In this document: positions 52,403 to 63,213 of the stretch, piece by piece
Position numbering within the stretch: the first letter of the stretch is position 1
How the letters are laid out: each line of letters opens with the position of its first letter
Source: Vibrio stylophorae
GTDB taxonomy: Bacteria > Pseudomonadota > Gammaproteobacteria > Enterobacterales > Vibrionaceae
DNA length: 64,000 bases
NCBI RefSeq assembly: GCF_921293875.1
Contig: NZ_CAKLDI010000001.1
Coordinates: 2,481,915-2,545,914, forward strand
Reading direction: 5' to 3'
Notes under the pieces: model-generated
What the model was told of the DNA's origin: nothing
Databases searched by the model: none
The model's input: the letters and a program-made list of their open reading frames with translations, nothing else
Translations under genes and position numbers: made by a program

Positions 52403-53848
52403 TTACTGAGTGCCACCAACGGTTAATGCATCCAATTTCAGGGTCGGCTGCCCCACACCGACTGGCACACTTTGCCCAGCTTTACCGCAAACACCGACAC
52501 CGCGATCCAATGCGAGATCATTACCAACCATGGAGATCTGCTGCATCGCTTCAATGCCACTACCAATCAAGGTGGCGCCTTTCACGGGGCGGGTTATCTT
52601 ACCGTTTTCAATCAAATAAGCTTCCGAGGCAGAGAACACAAATTTACCGGAGGTGATATCCACCTGACCGCCGCCGAAGTTTGGCGCATATAGGCCTTTT
52701 TTCACCGAAGCGATAATCTCTTCAGGTGCGTGCTCACCCGGCAACATATAAGTGTTGGTCATACGTGGCATCGGCAAGTGCGCATAGGACTCACGGCGAC
52801 CATTACCCGTCGGCGCCACACCCATCAAGCGGGCATTTAGCTTATCTTGCATATAGCCTTTGAGCTGCCCCTTTTCGATCAACACATTGTATTGGCTCGG
52901 CGTCCCTTCATCATCAATGTTCATTGAGCCGCGACGATTGGCCATGGTGCCATCATCCACAATGGTACACAGTGGTGAGGTCACTTGTTCGCCCACGCGA
53001 CCACTAAAGACAGAAGATCCCTTACGGTTAAAATCACCTTCCAAGCCATGACCCACAGCTTCATGGAGCAATACGCCTGGCCAGCCAGCGCCCAGCACCA
53101 CCGGCATCATACCTGCTGGCGCATCGTCGGCGTCAAGATTCACTAAAGCTTGACGCAGCGCCTCTTCTGCCAAAGACAACGCCCACATTTGACCGTCTAC
53201 CTCAGCAAAGAAAGCTTGATAACCATAACGACCACCGCCGCCTGCACCGCCACGTTCACGGCGGCCATTGTGCTCAACCAGCACGCTCACCGATAAACGC
53301 ACCAAAGGACGAACATCGGTACCATAAGTGCCATCTAATGCAGCAACGAGCACTTGCTCATACACACCAGAGAGGCTGACACTCACTTCACTGACTCGCG
53401 GATCACGACTGCGAATATAGGCATCAACCTGTTTAAGCAGTGAAATTTTCTCACTACGCTCAATGCTTTCGAGCGGATTAAGCGATGCATAAATTTGTGG
53501 CACCTGATGCGGGGTAAAGGCTTTTACCTGCCCATCACCACCTGCAACTGCGATGCCACGAGCCGCTTTCGCGCTTTGCATTAACGCTTCTGGGGTGAGC
53601 TGATCAGCGTAGGCAAAACCTGTCTTTTCACCGCTGACTGCACGCACGCCCATACCGCAATCGATATTAAAGGAGCCATCTTTGATAATGCTGTCTTCCA
53701 GCACCAAAGATTCATGCCAGCTACTTTGCAAGTAGATATCGGCATCATCCACCACGCGGTGGCTAATCGCAGCAAGGGTTTGGCTTAAACTGTCACGCGA
53801 CAGCCCAGTTTGCTCAAAAAGATTCTGTTCTACCTGATCTAGCATCAT
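52403..53848 (-). CDS. tldD: Metalloprotease TldD
   Basis: Catalytic, zinc-bearing subunit of the TldD/TldE heterodimer, which cleaves unfolded peptides. From the ATG at 53848 it has 481 residues, as in E. coli. The zinc motif [11 protein letters not shown] lies near residue 265. The N-terminal region matches E. coli in [11 protein letters not shown] and [20 protein letters not shown] precedes two adjacent ATGs (53848, 53845). It is the last gene of the mreB-to-tldD run, seven bases after the nitrilase gene. Its partner pmbA is far away. Confidence 0.96.
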   Translation of the reverse strand: MMLDQVEQNLFEQTGLSRDSLSQTLAAISHRVVDDADIYLQSSWHESLVLEDSIIKDGSFNIDCGMGVRAVSGEKTGFAYADQLTPEALMQSAKAARGIAVAGGDGQVKAFTPHQVPQIYASLNPLESIERSEKISLLKQVDAYIRSRDPRVSEVSVSLSGVYEQVLVAALDGTYGTDVRPLVRLSVSVLVEHNGRRERGGAGGGGRYGYQAFFAEVDGQMWALSLAEEALRQALVNLDADDAPAGMMPVVLGAGWPGVLLHEAVGHGLEGDFNRKGSSVFSGRVGEQVTSPLCTIVDDGTMANRRGSMNIDDEGTPSQYNVLIEKGQLKGYMQDKLNARLMGVAPTGNGRRESYAHLPMPRMTNTYMLPGEHAPEEIIASVKKGLYAPNFGGGQVDITSGKFVFSASEAYLIENGKITRPVKGATLIGSGIEAMQQISMVGNDLALDRGVGVCGKAGQSVPVGVGQPTLKLDALTVGGTQ

Positions 53849-53855
53849 CTCACTC

Positions 53856-54683
53856 TTATTTGGATTGGCGCCACTGACTTGTAAAACGGGCATGGTCAGC
53901 AACCGGCATTCTTTCGCGCAAAGCGTACACTAATGACAGATCAATCTCACCCCAAATTACACCGGTACCCGCTTCTTGCACTTCTGCGATACGGCCCCAA
54001 GGGTCAATGATCATCGAATGCCCCCAGGTTTGACGACTTCCTTCATGCTGGCCCGATTGCGCCGCTGCCACCACCCACACTTGGTTTTCAATGGCGCGAG
54101 CGCGCAGAAGTGGCTCCCAATGCGCCTCACCCGTGACCTTGGTAAAGGCAGCTGGCACCACGATAATTTCAGCGCCTTTGGCCGCGAGTTCTTGGTACAG
54201 ATGCGGAAAGCGCAAATCGTAACAAATCGATAGACCGACTTTGCCGCAAGGGGTATCGATCACCGCGACATCATCACCGGCTTTAAAAACGGCGGACTCT
54301 TGATAAGCGCCATGAGCATCTTTCACTTTGGCATCAAAAAGGTGCAGCTTGTGGTAATGCGCGCGGCAATGGCCTGCACCATCATAAACCAAGCAAGTGG
54401 CCGTTAGGCGGCCATCATCATGGCGAATTGGCATTGAGCCGACAATCAGCCAGATACCAAGTTTATGGGTAATATTTTCGCACCAATCTTGCAGTGGCCC
54501 TTGCCCCAGCTCTTCGGCATGAATTTCGTAGTCGCCTTTATCGCCAAAAACAAAGCAGTTTTCAGGCAACAAGATCACACGAGCCCCCTGCAGTTGCAGG
54601 CCGCGAATTTTCTTTTCAAGCGATTTTAAATTGTGCTGCGGATCTGAGCCCGCATTCATCTGCACCACACCAAATTTTGCCAC
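53856..54683 (-). CDS. Carbon-nitrogen hydrolase, Nit1-type (deaminated glutathione amidase-like)
   Basis: Nitrilase-superfamily amidase of 275 residues. The catalytic triad is visible as E41 (LLPENCF), K112 (HYHKLHLFD) and C154 ([10 protein letters not shown]). These motifs fit the Nit1/NitA branch that hydrolyses deaminated glutathione, a metabolite-repair reaction, but the substrate is inferred from similarity only. It lies three bases after yhdP and seven before tldD, as in related genomes. Confidence 0.9.
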   Translation of the reverse strand: MAKFGVVQMNAGSDPQHNLKSLEKKIRGLQLQGARVILLPENCFVFGDKGDYEIHAEELGQGPLQDWCENITHKLGIWLIVGSMPIRHDDGRLTATCLVYDGAGHCRAHYHKLHLFDAKVKDAHGAYQESAVFKAGDDVAVIDTPCGKVGLSICYDLRFPHLYQELAAKGAEIIVVPAAFTKVTGEAHWEPLLRARAIENQVWVVAAAQSGQHEGSRQTWGHSMIIDPWGRIAEVQEAGTGVIWGEIDLSLVYALRERMPVADHARFTSQWRQSK

Positions 54684-54686
54684 GAA

Positions 54687-57600
54687 TTAATCCTTCTGTT
54701 GTTTCAACTCACGCTGATAACGCCGCGTGGTCTCTTCTGGCACTGTCACTTCGGCTTGATTGCGCGAAGTTTCCTTGACCACAGGATCCGCCAAAGGACC
54801 TGTGATTTGATAATTCACTTGGGTGATCACTTCTAGCACAGGGGTTAGTGCCGTGGTGATCGCAAATACTGCCACTGCGGTGGTTGGCGTCACCGCAAAG
54901 GCGGTTAATACCGGAATACCCGAGGTGATATCTGGGGTAAATTGCACATGCGCATTGACCATACCCGTATTGAGGTTAGCCCAGCCTTTTAAGGTCATCT
55001 GCCCAGCAATGGCATCCATCTCAATGTTATCGCTGAGGAACACGCCTTGAGCAAAGGTACCACTGCCGCGAATATGACGAAACGCCAAGCCCTCATCAAA
55101 GACGCCTGAAAAATCAAGCTGCATTTTGCGCACGATGGAATCGAGACTAAACAGCCCCAATAGGTTCCCCGCGCCACTAATGCTGGTGATCACCCCGCTT
55201 TCTAAATCGACAGACACCGAGCCTTGAATGGTATTAATTTTCGGCGCCCACAAGGCACCTTGCCACTGCAAACGACTTTCCAAATCAAAGTGTGCACTTT
55301 GAATACCGCTGCTAATACCAAAACGCTCCATCAATTCACTGTTGTTATCACCCAGTAGATGCAAGCTCGCCTCAGTATGGTGACGACCGTTATTAATCGC
55401 CCATTGTCCCGCAAGGCTTAATTGCGTTTTACCGGAAAGAATCGACACCTCTTTCCACTCGATTCCTGCATCACTACGACGCAATTTGCCGCTCACTTTG
55501 CCCAGCTTATAACCTTGCAGCCAAGCATCTTGAATCGATAGATCCATATCAGGGAGCTTTTGATAAACCGCGATTTCAGCTTCAGTAGCGCGCGTATCCA
55601 CGGTCTCGTCAGTCAAATTGATGTGGGGCTCACCTTCTTGCGATTGCAGCCAAGCGTCCAATTCAGGGAAGTTAAGATGGAAATGCTCTAGCGTGATATC
55701 CACTGGCCCTTGCTCTGGCCAAGTGACTTGTCCTGCCATTTCGCGGCTATCAAAAAGCGCATGCCAGCTGTGCGGCTGCGCACGCAGCGCTAGATTGAGA
55801 TCATGCCAACGCAAGCTGAGATAATCCAGTCGACCAATTTTGGCATTGATATGGGTTGGTGCTGGAATATCAATGGCACTGTTATCCGCCTTGGTATCCG
55901 CGCATTGCTGTAAAAATTCCAACCATGGTTCAAGTGCGAGATGTTTTTGCTCAATCACCACCTGCTGTCCAGTCAATGGAATTGGCGCAAAATCACCGTC
56001 ACCGACAGATAAATAACTGGCGTGAATCACTGGCTTTTGTTGCAACAGCACTTCAGCTTGGTATTTCAAATGCGGCCAGTCCAGCTTAACGGCCAACCAA
56101 TCTTGCGTGCCTTGACCTGTCACTTGCGCTTCTTTGCGATCAATTTGATCAAGTGGTGCTGGCAGCTGGCTTTGCATCTTGGCCAGCTGGCTGGTCAGGG
56201 TAAAGCGGTAGTTCAAACCGACATCAAAAAGCTCCATGCCCACCTTAAGCTGCCATGGTAAATTGCCATCAAGCTTGGCGAGTAGCGGTGACTGAAACTC
56301 TTGATTGATTTTCTCAAGTGCCCAATCACCTTTAAGCTGCACCTGTAATTGATAATCTTTAGGACGATTTTTCCCTTGAAAAGCGACATCCACACGCTGA
56401 CCAAATAATTCTCCGCGAATGCCACGCGCATTGAGATTATCTTGATCAAAGGTCAGCCCACCGCGCACCTTATCAAGGGTGATGCCAAGCGTATTTAGCG
56501 TCACTTTATTTTGCTTAAGCGCGACGTTTCCTTCGACGCCAATAGGTCTTGGGTCAAAGGGTACCGTAATCTTAAATTGGCTGCTGACCTCGCCATCTAC
56601 TTGCACCTCAGTCAACGCAGCGCCCACGCTATCGACCAAAGGCGAGGCCATCATATAATCGACGACCTGTTTGCCCTTGGCAGACAAGTCGATATTCAGG
56701 GTTAGGACGCCAGCTTCACTGAGACGATCAATATAACCTCGCACGCGCTTTGCCTTGGCGCCCATGGTTTCCACTTGCCAGCTATCAAGCCACATACTGG
56801 CATTTTCAACACGCAAGTCCATGGCCATATTTTCAAGAAGCGGCCACTGCGAATCAAAGTTAAACCGCCCTTCGCGATATTGCGCCGTCGCGGCAAAAAT
56901 GCCGTTATTTTGCCCGTAAGGGTATTGGTTGAGCTCACCCAACCAAAGCAATCGACCATGATTCACTCGTCCCGCTTGAAATGCACTAGAGAGATAATCT
57001 GTGAGCTCTTGGCCCAGCGCTTGCTGCGGCAAATAACGCCACAACTGCTTGGCATCTGAGAGGCTCAGCTCACCATAAAGCGATAAACGCGGTGATTGCG
57101 ATGCATCCCCATCAAGGCGTGCCTGAATCTGAGTTGTCAGTTCTGGCGTGCGCAATGACAACTGACTAAGATCCAACTGCCATCGCGCACCATCGTGCTG
57201 CCAGCCACCTTTAACAGCCAAATCGCGGATCACCAAGGGCGCTTGAAATTCACCTGCGGTCGGCCAAATATCATCGATCACTTGCAGTGCAAATCGCCCC
57301 TGCGCTAAATCGCCCGCCACATGCCCAGACAATCGATTGATCCCCGGAATCCCCATACTGGGATCGATGCCAATTTGCGCCAATTGCGCAGAAAACTGCA
57401 TGGGTGATTGCGCTTGCCATTGCAACTTCAGCGCTTGAATCTGCCCCTTGGGACTAAGTTCATCAAGCAGATCGACATTTTTCTGCTCAGTCACAAACAA
57501 AGGTAAAAGCGGAGCCAAGCGAGACAAATCAAGCTGATTGATATTGAGACGCTGGTACTGTGGATTGAAATCTGCGGTCAGCGCTAACTCAGGCCATGGC

Positions 57601-58526
57601 TGACCATCGGTTTTCAGCTTTAAGCCATGGCTGTCCATCAGCCAGTGTTCACCTTGACGCTGAATATCAATTTGGCCAGCAAGTAAATCAAGACGGTGCG
57701 GCGATTTCACATCCCATTGCAGATGGCTGGGCAACAAAGAAAGTGCGCCTGATTGCACCCGACCTCGTTTGAGGTTAAACCACAACTGCGCACTCAGCTC
57801 ACCGCCACTGAGGCGTGAATGGTCTTTGATTTGCGGCAAAATCCAAGGTGACACATCAATGGCATCGACATTGATATACACCTGACCGCTGCTTCGCCGA
57901 ATGTCGCTGCTATCACTGAGATCAGCCATCACCGTAGCATGACTTTTCCCGTTCGCGTCCAACTGCACCAAGCCCTTGGCACGATGCAATTTGCCTTGGT
58001 TCAACCAAGCCAAACGGGGAATGACTATTTCGCGCGGTTTATTGTCACTTAAGGCAAGGTAGCGGACGACACCATCTTCCAGAATAAAGTCGCCCAAGCG
58101 CGCTAAAAACAGCTGCTCAAGATCAAAGGTGACGGGATCATCAAAGTTGACGTGAGTGATATCCACCAGCAAATGGTCAATATGCACGGTTTCAAATTGC
58201 GGGCGAAAATAGAGCAGTGAACGCCATAAATCGAGACGTAACTCCGCCTGCCCGACATGCACCAACACAGGCTTGTCAGCGCTTTGCCGAATCTCAATAT
58301 CGTGTAGCAATAAAGAGGGGCCAAGGCTGTGCCAACGCCCAGAGACGCTGCCGACTTCGACAGGCAAACCAGCATGCTCTGTCACCCAAGCGTTGATCAC
58401 TGCGCGGTGATCATTGAGATGGGGAAAAAGAAAACGAAGCCCAGTGACGGCCACGGCACCAAAAATCAGGACCGCAAGTACGAACCACAACAGCGCGCGA
58501 ATCAAACGAACGGTCCAAGCCGACAC
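54687..58526 (-). CDS. yhdP: AsmA-like envelope protein YhdP
   Basis: Very long (1279 residues, E. coli 1266) protein with one N-terminal TM helix (about 9-32) and a periplasmic body built of repeated beta segments (DUF3971/AsmA-like). YhdP, with TamB and YdbH, carries phospholipids between the inner and outer membrane. The C-terminal AsmA-like part contains GLFSLDSIVRKMQLDF and an Ala/Val-rich segment near residue 1220. It lies 10 bases after rng. The call is by size, context and similarity. Confidence 0.93.
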   Translation of the reverse strand: MSAWTVRLIRALLWFVLAVLIFGAVAVTGLRFLFPHLNDHRAVINAWVTEHAGLPVEVGSVSGRWHSLGPSLLLHDIEIRQSADKPVLVHVGQAELRLDLWRSLLYFRPQFETVHIDHLLVDITHVNFDDPVTFDLEQLFLARLGDFILEDGVVRYLALSDNKPREIVIPRLAWLNQGKLHRAKGLVQLDANGKSHATVMADLSDSSDIRRSSGQVYINVDAIDVSPWILPQIKDHSRLSGGELSAQLWFNLKRGRVQSGALSLLPSHLQWDVKSPHRLDLLAGQIDIQRQGEHWLMDSHGLKLKTDGQPWPELALTADFNPQYQRLNINQLDLSRLAPLLPLFVTEQKNVDLLDELSPKGQIQALKLQWQAQSPMQFSAQLAQIGIDPSMGIPGINRLSGHVAGDLAQGRFALQVIDDIWPTAGEFQAPLVIRDLAVKGGWQHDGARWQLDLSQLSLRTPELTTQIQARLDGDASQSPRLSLYGELSLSDAKQLWRYLPQQALGQELTDYLSSAFQAGRVNHGRLLWLGELNQYPYGQNNGIFAATAQYREGRFNFDSQWPLLENMAMDLRVENASMWLDSWQVETMGAKAKRVRGYIDRLSEAGVLTLNIDLSAKGKQVVDYMMASPLVDSVGAALTEVQVDGEVSSQFKITVPFDPRPIGVEGNVALKQNKVTLNTLGITLDKVRGGLTFDQDNLNARGIRGELFGQRVDVAFQGKNRPKDYQLQVQLKGDWALEKINQEFQSPLLAKLDGNLPWQLKVGMELFDVGLNYRFTLTSQLAKMQSQLPAPLDQIDRKEAQVTGQGTQDWLAVKLDWPHLKYQAEVLLQQKPVIHASYLSVGDGDFAPIPLTGQQVVIEQKHLALEPWLEFLQQCADTKADNSAIDIPAPTHINAKIGRLDYLSLRWHDLNLALRAQPHSWHALFDSREMAGQVTWPEQGPVDITLEHFHLNFPELDAWLQSQEGEPHINLTDETVDTRATEAEIAVYQKLPDMDLSIQDAWLQGYKLGKVSGKLRRSDAGIEWKEVSILSGKTQLSLAGQWAINNGRHHTEASLHLLGDNNSELMERFGISSGIQSAHFDLESRLQWQGALWAPKINTIQGSVSVDLESGVITSISGAGNLLGLFSLDSIVRKMQLDFSGVFDEGLAFRHIRGSGTFAQGVFLSDNIEMDAIAGQMTLKGWANLNTGMVNAHVQFTPDITSGIPVLTAFAVTPTTAVAVFAITTALTPVLEVITQVNYQITGPLADPVVKETSRNQAEVTVPEETTRRYQRELKQQKD

Positions 58527-58536
58527 TTCAGGCTCC

Positions 58537-60006
58537 TTACATCATGACGACGTCAAACTGCTCTTGCACATAGAGCGGTTCAACTTGAATAGTCACCTGT
58601 TTACCAATAAAGACTTCAAGCTCAGCCAATGCGTGAGACTCATCGCCCTCAAGCATATCCGCCACAGCAGCAGAGGCGTAAACAATGAAATTGTCGGCAT
58701 CATAGGCACGGTTGACCCGCGTAATTTCGCGCAAAATTTCATAGCACACGCTTTCCACGGTTTTCACCGAGCCACGGCCAGAACAAGTTGGGCAAGAGCC
58801 ACACAGCACATGTTCCAAACTTTCACGAGTACGCTTGCGCGTCATCTCGACCAAGCCAAGATGGGTAAAACCATTGATATTGGTTTTTACCCGATCCTTA
58901 CTTAGTGCCGCTTCTAAAGATTGCAATACGCGGCGCTGATGATCGCTGGAGGCCATATCGATAAAGTCGATAATGATAATGCCACCCAAATTGCGCAAAC
59001 GTAGTTGGCGAGCAATGGCGCGCGTTGCTTCGACGTTGGTATTGAAAATGGTTTCTTCTAAGTTGCGACGACCAACAAAGGCACCAGTATTGATATCAAT
59101 GGTGGTCATGGCTTCGGTTTGATCGATGATCAAATAGCCGCCAGACTTCAACTCCACCTTACGATCTAAGGCGCGCTGAATTTCATTTTCCGTATCATAG
59201 AGATCGAAAATCGGCTGCTCACCCGCATAGTAGCTGAGCTTATCTTGTAGCTCAGGCACAAACTCTTCGGTAAAGCCGTGCAGGGTTTGAAAGGCTAAGC
59301 GCGAGTCCACCAAAATCTGGCTAATCTCAGTGCCAAAGAAATCACGCAATACCCGCTGTGCCAAATCGAGTTCACCGTAGAGCATTGATTTAGCTTTGTA
59401 TTTGCTACGGCGCTCAATCACTTTCTTCCACAGGCGTTTGAGGAACTGCGCATCTTGTGCAATCTCTTTTTCCGTCGCGCCTTCCGCGGCAGTACGGATA
59501 ATGAAGCCACCCAAGTCATCGCAATACTCTTCGACAATGGCTTTTAAACGCAGACGTTCATCTTCGCTCTCAATACGCTGTGACACGCCCACGTGCGCAG
59601 CACCTGGCATAAACACCAAATAACGCGAAGGCAAGGTGATATCCGTCGTTAAGCGTGCGCCTTTGGTGCCCAGTGGATCTTTGACCACCTGTACCACCAA
59701 ATCTTGGCCTTGGCGTACCAATTCAGCGATATCGCGCACCTGAAATTGCTGCTTCTCATTTTCTGACACACACTCAGTGTGCGGCACGATATCAGACGCA
59801 TGCAGAAAGGCCGCTTTGTCTAAACCAATATCAACAAAAGCAGCTTGCATCCCTGGCAATACGCGGCTGACACGTCCTTTATAGATATTACCAACAATGC
59901 CACGTTTCGCTTCACGCTCAACGTGAACCTCTTGCAACACGCCACTTTCAATCATCGCCACACGTGTTTCACTGGGCGTTACGTTAACCAGTAATTCAAC
60001 ACTCAT
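58537..60006 (-). CDS. rng: Ribonuclease G
   Basis: Endoribonuclease of the RNase E/G family; matures the 16S rRNA 5' end and decays some mRNAs. The protein has 489 residues, equal to E. coli. An S1 RNA-binding domain (GIVGNIYKGRVSRVLPGMQA, about 36-55 onward) is followed by the DNase I-like catalytic domain with IIIDFIDM, and the zinc-link CPTCSGRG near residue 405. The ATG at 60006 follows AGGTGAAA and overlaps the maf stop by 11 bases. Confidence 0.97.
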   Translation of the reverse strand: MSVELLVNVTPSETRVAMIESGVLQEVHVEREAKRGIVGNIYKGRVSRVLPGMQAAFVDIGLDKAAFLHASDIVPHTECVSENEKQQFQVRDIAELVRQGQDLVVQVVKDPLGTKGARLTTDITLPSRYLVFMPGAAHVGVSQRIESEDERLRLKAIVEEYCDDLGGFIIRTAAEGATEKEIAQDAQFLKRLWKKVIERRSKYKAKSMLYGELDLAQRVLRDFFGTEISQILVDSRLAFQTLHGFTEEFVPELQDKLSYYAGEQPIFDLYDTENEIQRALDRKVELKSGGYLIIDQTEAMTTIDINTGAFVGRRNLEETIFNTNVEATRAIARQLRLRNLGGIIIIDFIDMASSDHQRRVLQSLEAALSKDRVKTNINGFTHLGLVEMTRKRTRESLEHVLCGSCPTCSGRGSVKTVESVCYEILREITRVNRAYDADNFIVYASAAVADMLEGDESHALAELEVFIGKQVTIQVEPLYVQEQFDVVMM

Positions 60007-60577
60007 GTGTTTCACCTTCTAATTTTGAAATCAGTTGCGCCGTCGCATGAAGGGGTAAACCCACCACATTGTAATAGCAGCCCTCAATACGAGGAATAAA
60101 CTGCCCGGCGAGCCCTTGGATGCCATATCCCCCCGCTTTGTCGCAGGGCTCTTGGCTTTGCCAATAGGATTCAATTTGTGCTGCGCTTAAATCGCTAAAC
60201 CACACCTGAGTGGTTTCTAAATGTACCCAAGCTTGGGTGGGTGTAACCAGAGCCACAGCCGTCATCACTTGATGTGCGCGGCCACTCATGAGCTGCATCA
60301 TGCGCTGAAAATCTGAAAAATCACGCGGTTTTTCAAGCACAAGATCATCAACCACCACCACAGTATCAGCACCAAGCACAGGCCAAGGTTTGCTTGCCAC
60401 CGCCAAACCGGCTTGCGCTTTTTCGAGTGCAAGGCGCTGTACGTAGGCAGCAGCGCTTTCATTGGGCTGCTTTTGTTCTGGAATAGACGCAGAAAGCACC
60501 TCAAATTCGACATTGAGTTGTGCTAACAGTTCACGCCGACGTGGCGACTGCGATGCAAGATAAAGCTTGAATGACAT
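59996..60577 (-). CDS. maf: Maf-type nucleoside triphosphate pyrophosphatase (YhdE)
   Basis: Hydrolyses dTTP, UTP and modified pyrimidine triphosphates. The protein has 193 residues. The Maf signature SQSPRRRELL is at residues 9-18; the GADTVVVVDD and DKAGGYGIQG motifs complete the active site and point to the YhdE subfamily. It lies between mreD (88-base gap) and rng, an order conserved from E. coli to Vibrio. Confidence 0.96.
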   Translation of the reverse strand: MSFKLYLASQSPRRRELLAQLNVEFEVLSASIPEQKQPNESAAAYVQRLALEKAQAGLAVASKPWPVLGADTVVVVDDLVLEKPRDFSDFQRMMQLMSGRAHQVMTAVALVTPTQAWVHLETTQVWFSDLSAAQIESYWQSQEPCDKAGGYGIQGLAGQFIPRIEGCYYNVVGLPLHATAQLISKLEGETHEC

Positions 60578-60665
60578 GAGACCTCGATCCTATTACCCGC
60601 ATGATGCGCATACGGGCAATAAAATGCGCAAAATGAAAGCTTGCGCAGTATTCGCTTAATTGCGG

Positions 60666-61154
60666 TTACTTAATTCTAAAATGACGGCGTACGCGGCGAA
60701 GCAACAGGAAGATCCAAGGCCATAGTAAAAAGTCAAAAAGACTGCCCCAGAGCATATCTGGCGCAAATTGAATATCGCGCACCACATACTGAAGCCAGAA
60801 CTCCATCAATTTACCAATCATCGTCATAAAGGCGATGATTGCCGCTTGCTGCCATAACGACATATTACGAATGACTTGGAAATTCAGCGCCAAAATATAG
60901 GTCAACACAGACACCATCATGCCGCGGACCCCGAGCGTCGAACCTAATAATAGATCCCAAAGCAAACCGATAAACAGGGCACTACCCACATTCACCCGAT
61001 GCGGTAATGCTAATACCCAGTAAAAAAGGACAAGCAAAATCCAAGAGGGGCGAAATGGCTCAATGGCAGCAGGCCAAGGTGCTGCTTGCAGTACCATGGC
61101 CAAAATCAAGGAGCACCAAATAATCCCGCGACCTTGCAACAATCTATGCAGCAT
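60666..61154 (-). CDS. mreD: Rod shape-determining protein MreD
   Basis: Inner-membrane component of the elongasome, with five predicted TM segments in 162 residues. It begins 11 bases before the mreC stop, implying coupled translation. FRPSWILLVLFYWVLALP and the GLLWDLLLGSTLGVRGM region are characteristic. A basic C-terminus ends the protein. Confidence 0.95.
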   Translation of the reverse strand: MLHRLLQGRGIIWCSLILAMVLQAAPWPAAIEPFRPSWILLVLFYWVLALPHRVNVGSALFIGLLWDLLLGSTLGVRGMMVSVLTYILALNFQVIRNMSLWQQAAIIAFMTMIGKLMEFWLQYVVRDIQFAPDMLWGSLFDFLLWPWIFLLLRRVRRHFRIK

Positions 61155-62004
61155 TGGGCTCTCCTTGCTGAATACTCAACTCACGCTGGTTTGGCCAAAT
61201 CAGCAACAAATAACGCAGGCGGTTAAAATCAACCACAGGCTTGGCTGTCACTTGCGCAAAAGGACGTTGGTTATCAAAGCTAAAGGAGGTGACATAAGCC
61301 ACAGGATATCCTTCAGGGAAACGACCACCGAGACCAGAGGTCACCAGCAAATCGCCGTTTTCTATATCGGTACTACTTGGAATATTTTCTAGCTCAAGCT
61401 GATTGAGATGTCCGCGCCCCGAGGCAACAACACGAATATCATTGCGCACCACCTGAACCGGAATCGCATGACTGCTATCAATCAATAGCAAAACACGACT
61501 GTTATGCGCACCGACATGGATCACTTGGCCGACTACGCCTTTTTCATTGATTACCGGTTGGCCTTCAAAGACACCGTCGATATAGCCTTTATCGATCACC
61601 ACTTGCTTGCTGTATGGATCGGAGTCCACCGACATCACTTCAGCGACCATCTTACGATCATCACGCACCAGCGGCGATCCCAGCAATGCGCGCAAACGTT
61701 GGTTTTCTTGTTTGAGCTGTTTGAGCTGCTGTAGTTCGCTTTGGGTGATCAGCAATTGGCGTTCAAGGTGCTGTTTTTGAGTCAGCAGATCTTGATGAGA
61801 GGTGAATTGATTGGCGACATTGTCGAGCATAGCTCGCGGCATACTGGCGAGATACTGAAGCGGGGCAACCATGGAGTTGAGGTAGTAACGCACTTTTGCA
61901 AATGCGTCCAAACGGCTATCGGCCAGCATTAAGCTGGCCGAAATTACAATGGCAATAAGCAGCCGAAGTTGTAACGATGGACCTCGACCAAAAATAGGCT
62001 TCAT
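61144..62004 (-). CDS. mreC: Rod shape-determining protein MreC
   Basis: Bitopic periplasmic scaffold that links MreB to PBP2/RodA. The protein has 286 residues: a TM helix at about 12-30, a coiled coil at about 65-108 and a beta-rich C-terminal domain with GVVGQVIHVG and LLVTSGLGGRFPEGYPV. It is 41 bases after mreB and overlaps mreD. Confidence 0.97.
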   Translation of the reverse strand: MKPIFGRGPSLQLRLLIAIVISASLMLADSRLDAFAKVRYYLNSMVAPLQYLASMPRAMLDNVANQFTSHQDLLTQKQHLERQLLITQSELQQLKQLKQENQRLRALLGSPLVRDDRKMVAEVMSVDSDPYSKQVVIDKGYIDGVFEGQPVINEKGVVGQVIHVGAHNSRVLLLIDSSHAIPVQVVRNDIRVVASGRGHLNQLELENIPSSTDIENGDLLVTSGLGGRFPEGYPVAYVTSFSFDNQRPFAQVTAKPVVDFNRLRYLLLIWPNQRELSIQQGEPNAA

Positions 62005-62045
62005 GGTCGAGCTCCTAATTCAAAAAGAGATTGCATCATCAGCAA

Positions 62046-63092
<1,047 letters not shown>

Positions 63093-63150
63093 TTAGGGCT
63101 AATCCTGCAAGCATGGTGATTTGTTAAATTCGGCTAAATGTATCAATGGA

Positions 63151-63180
63151 ACTAAACCGCAGCAAGAAAGGATGTGTCAA
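63151..63180 (-). promoter_or_regulatory. mreB promoter
   Basis: On the minus strand TTGACA (63175-63180), an 18-base spacer and TTTAGT (63151-63156) lie about 60 bases before the mreB ATG. Confidence 0.65.
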
Positions 63181-63213
63181 ACCTGCGTTAGATCAGAGTT
63201 TTTCTAATCCAAT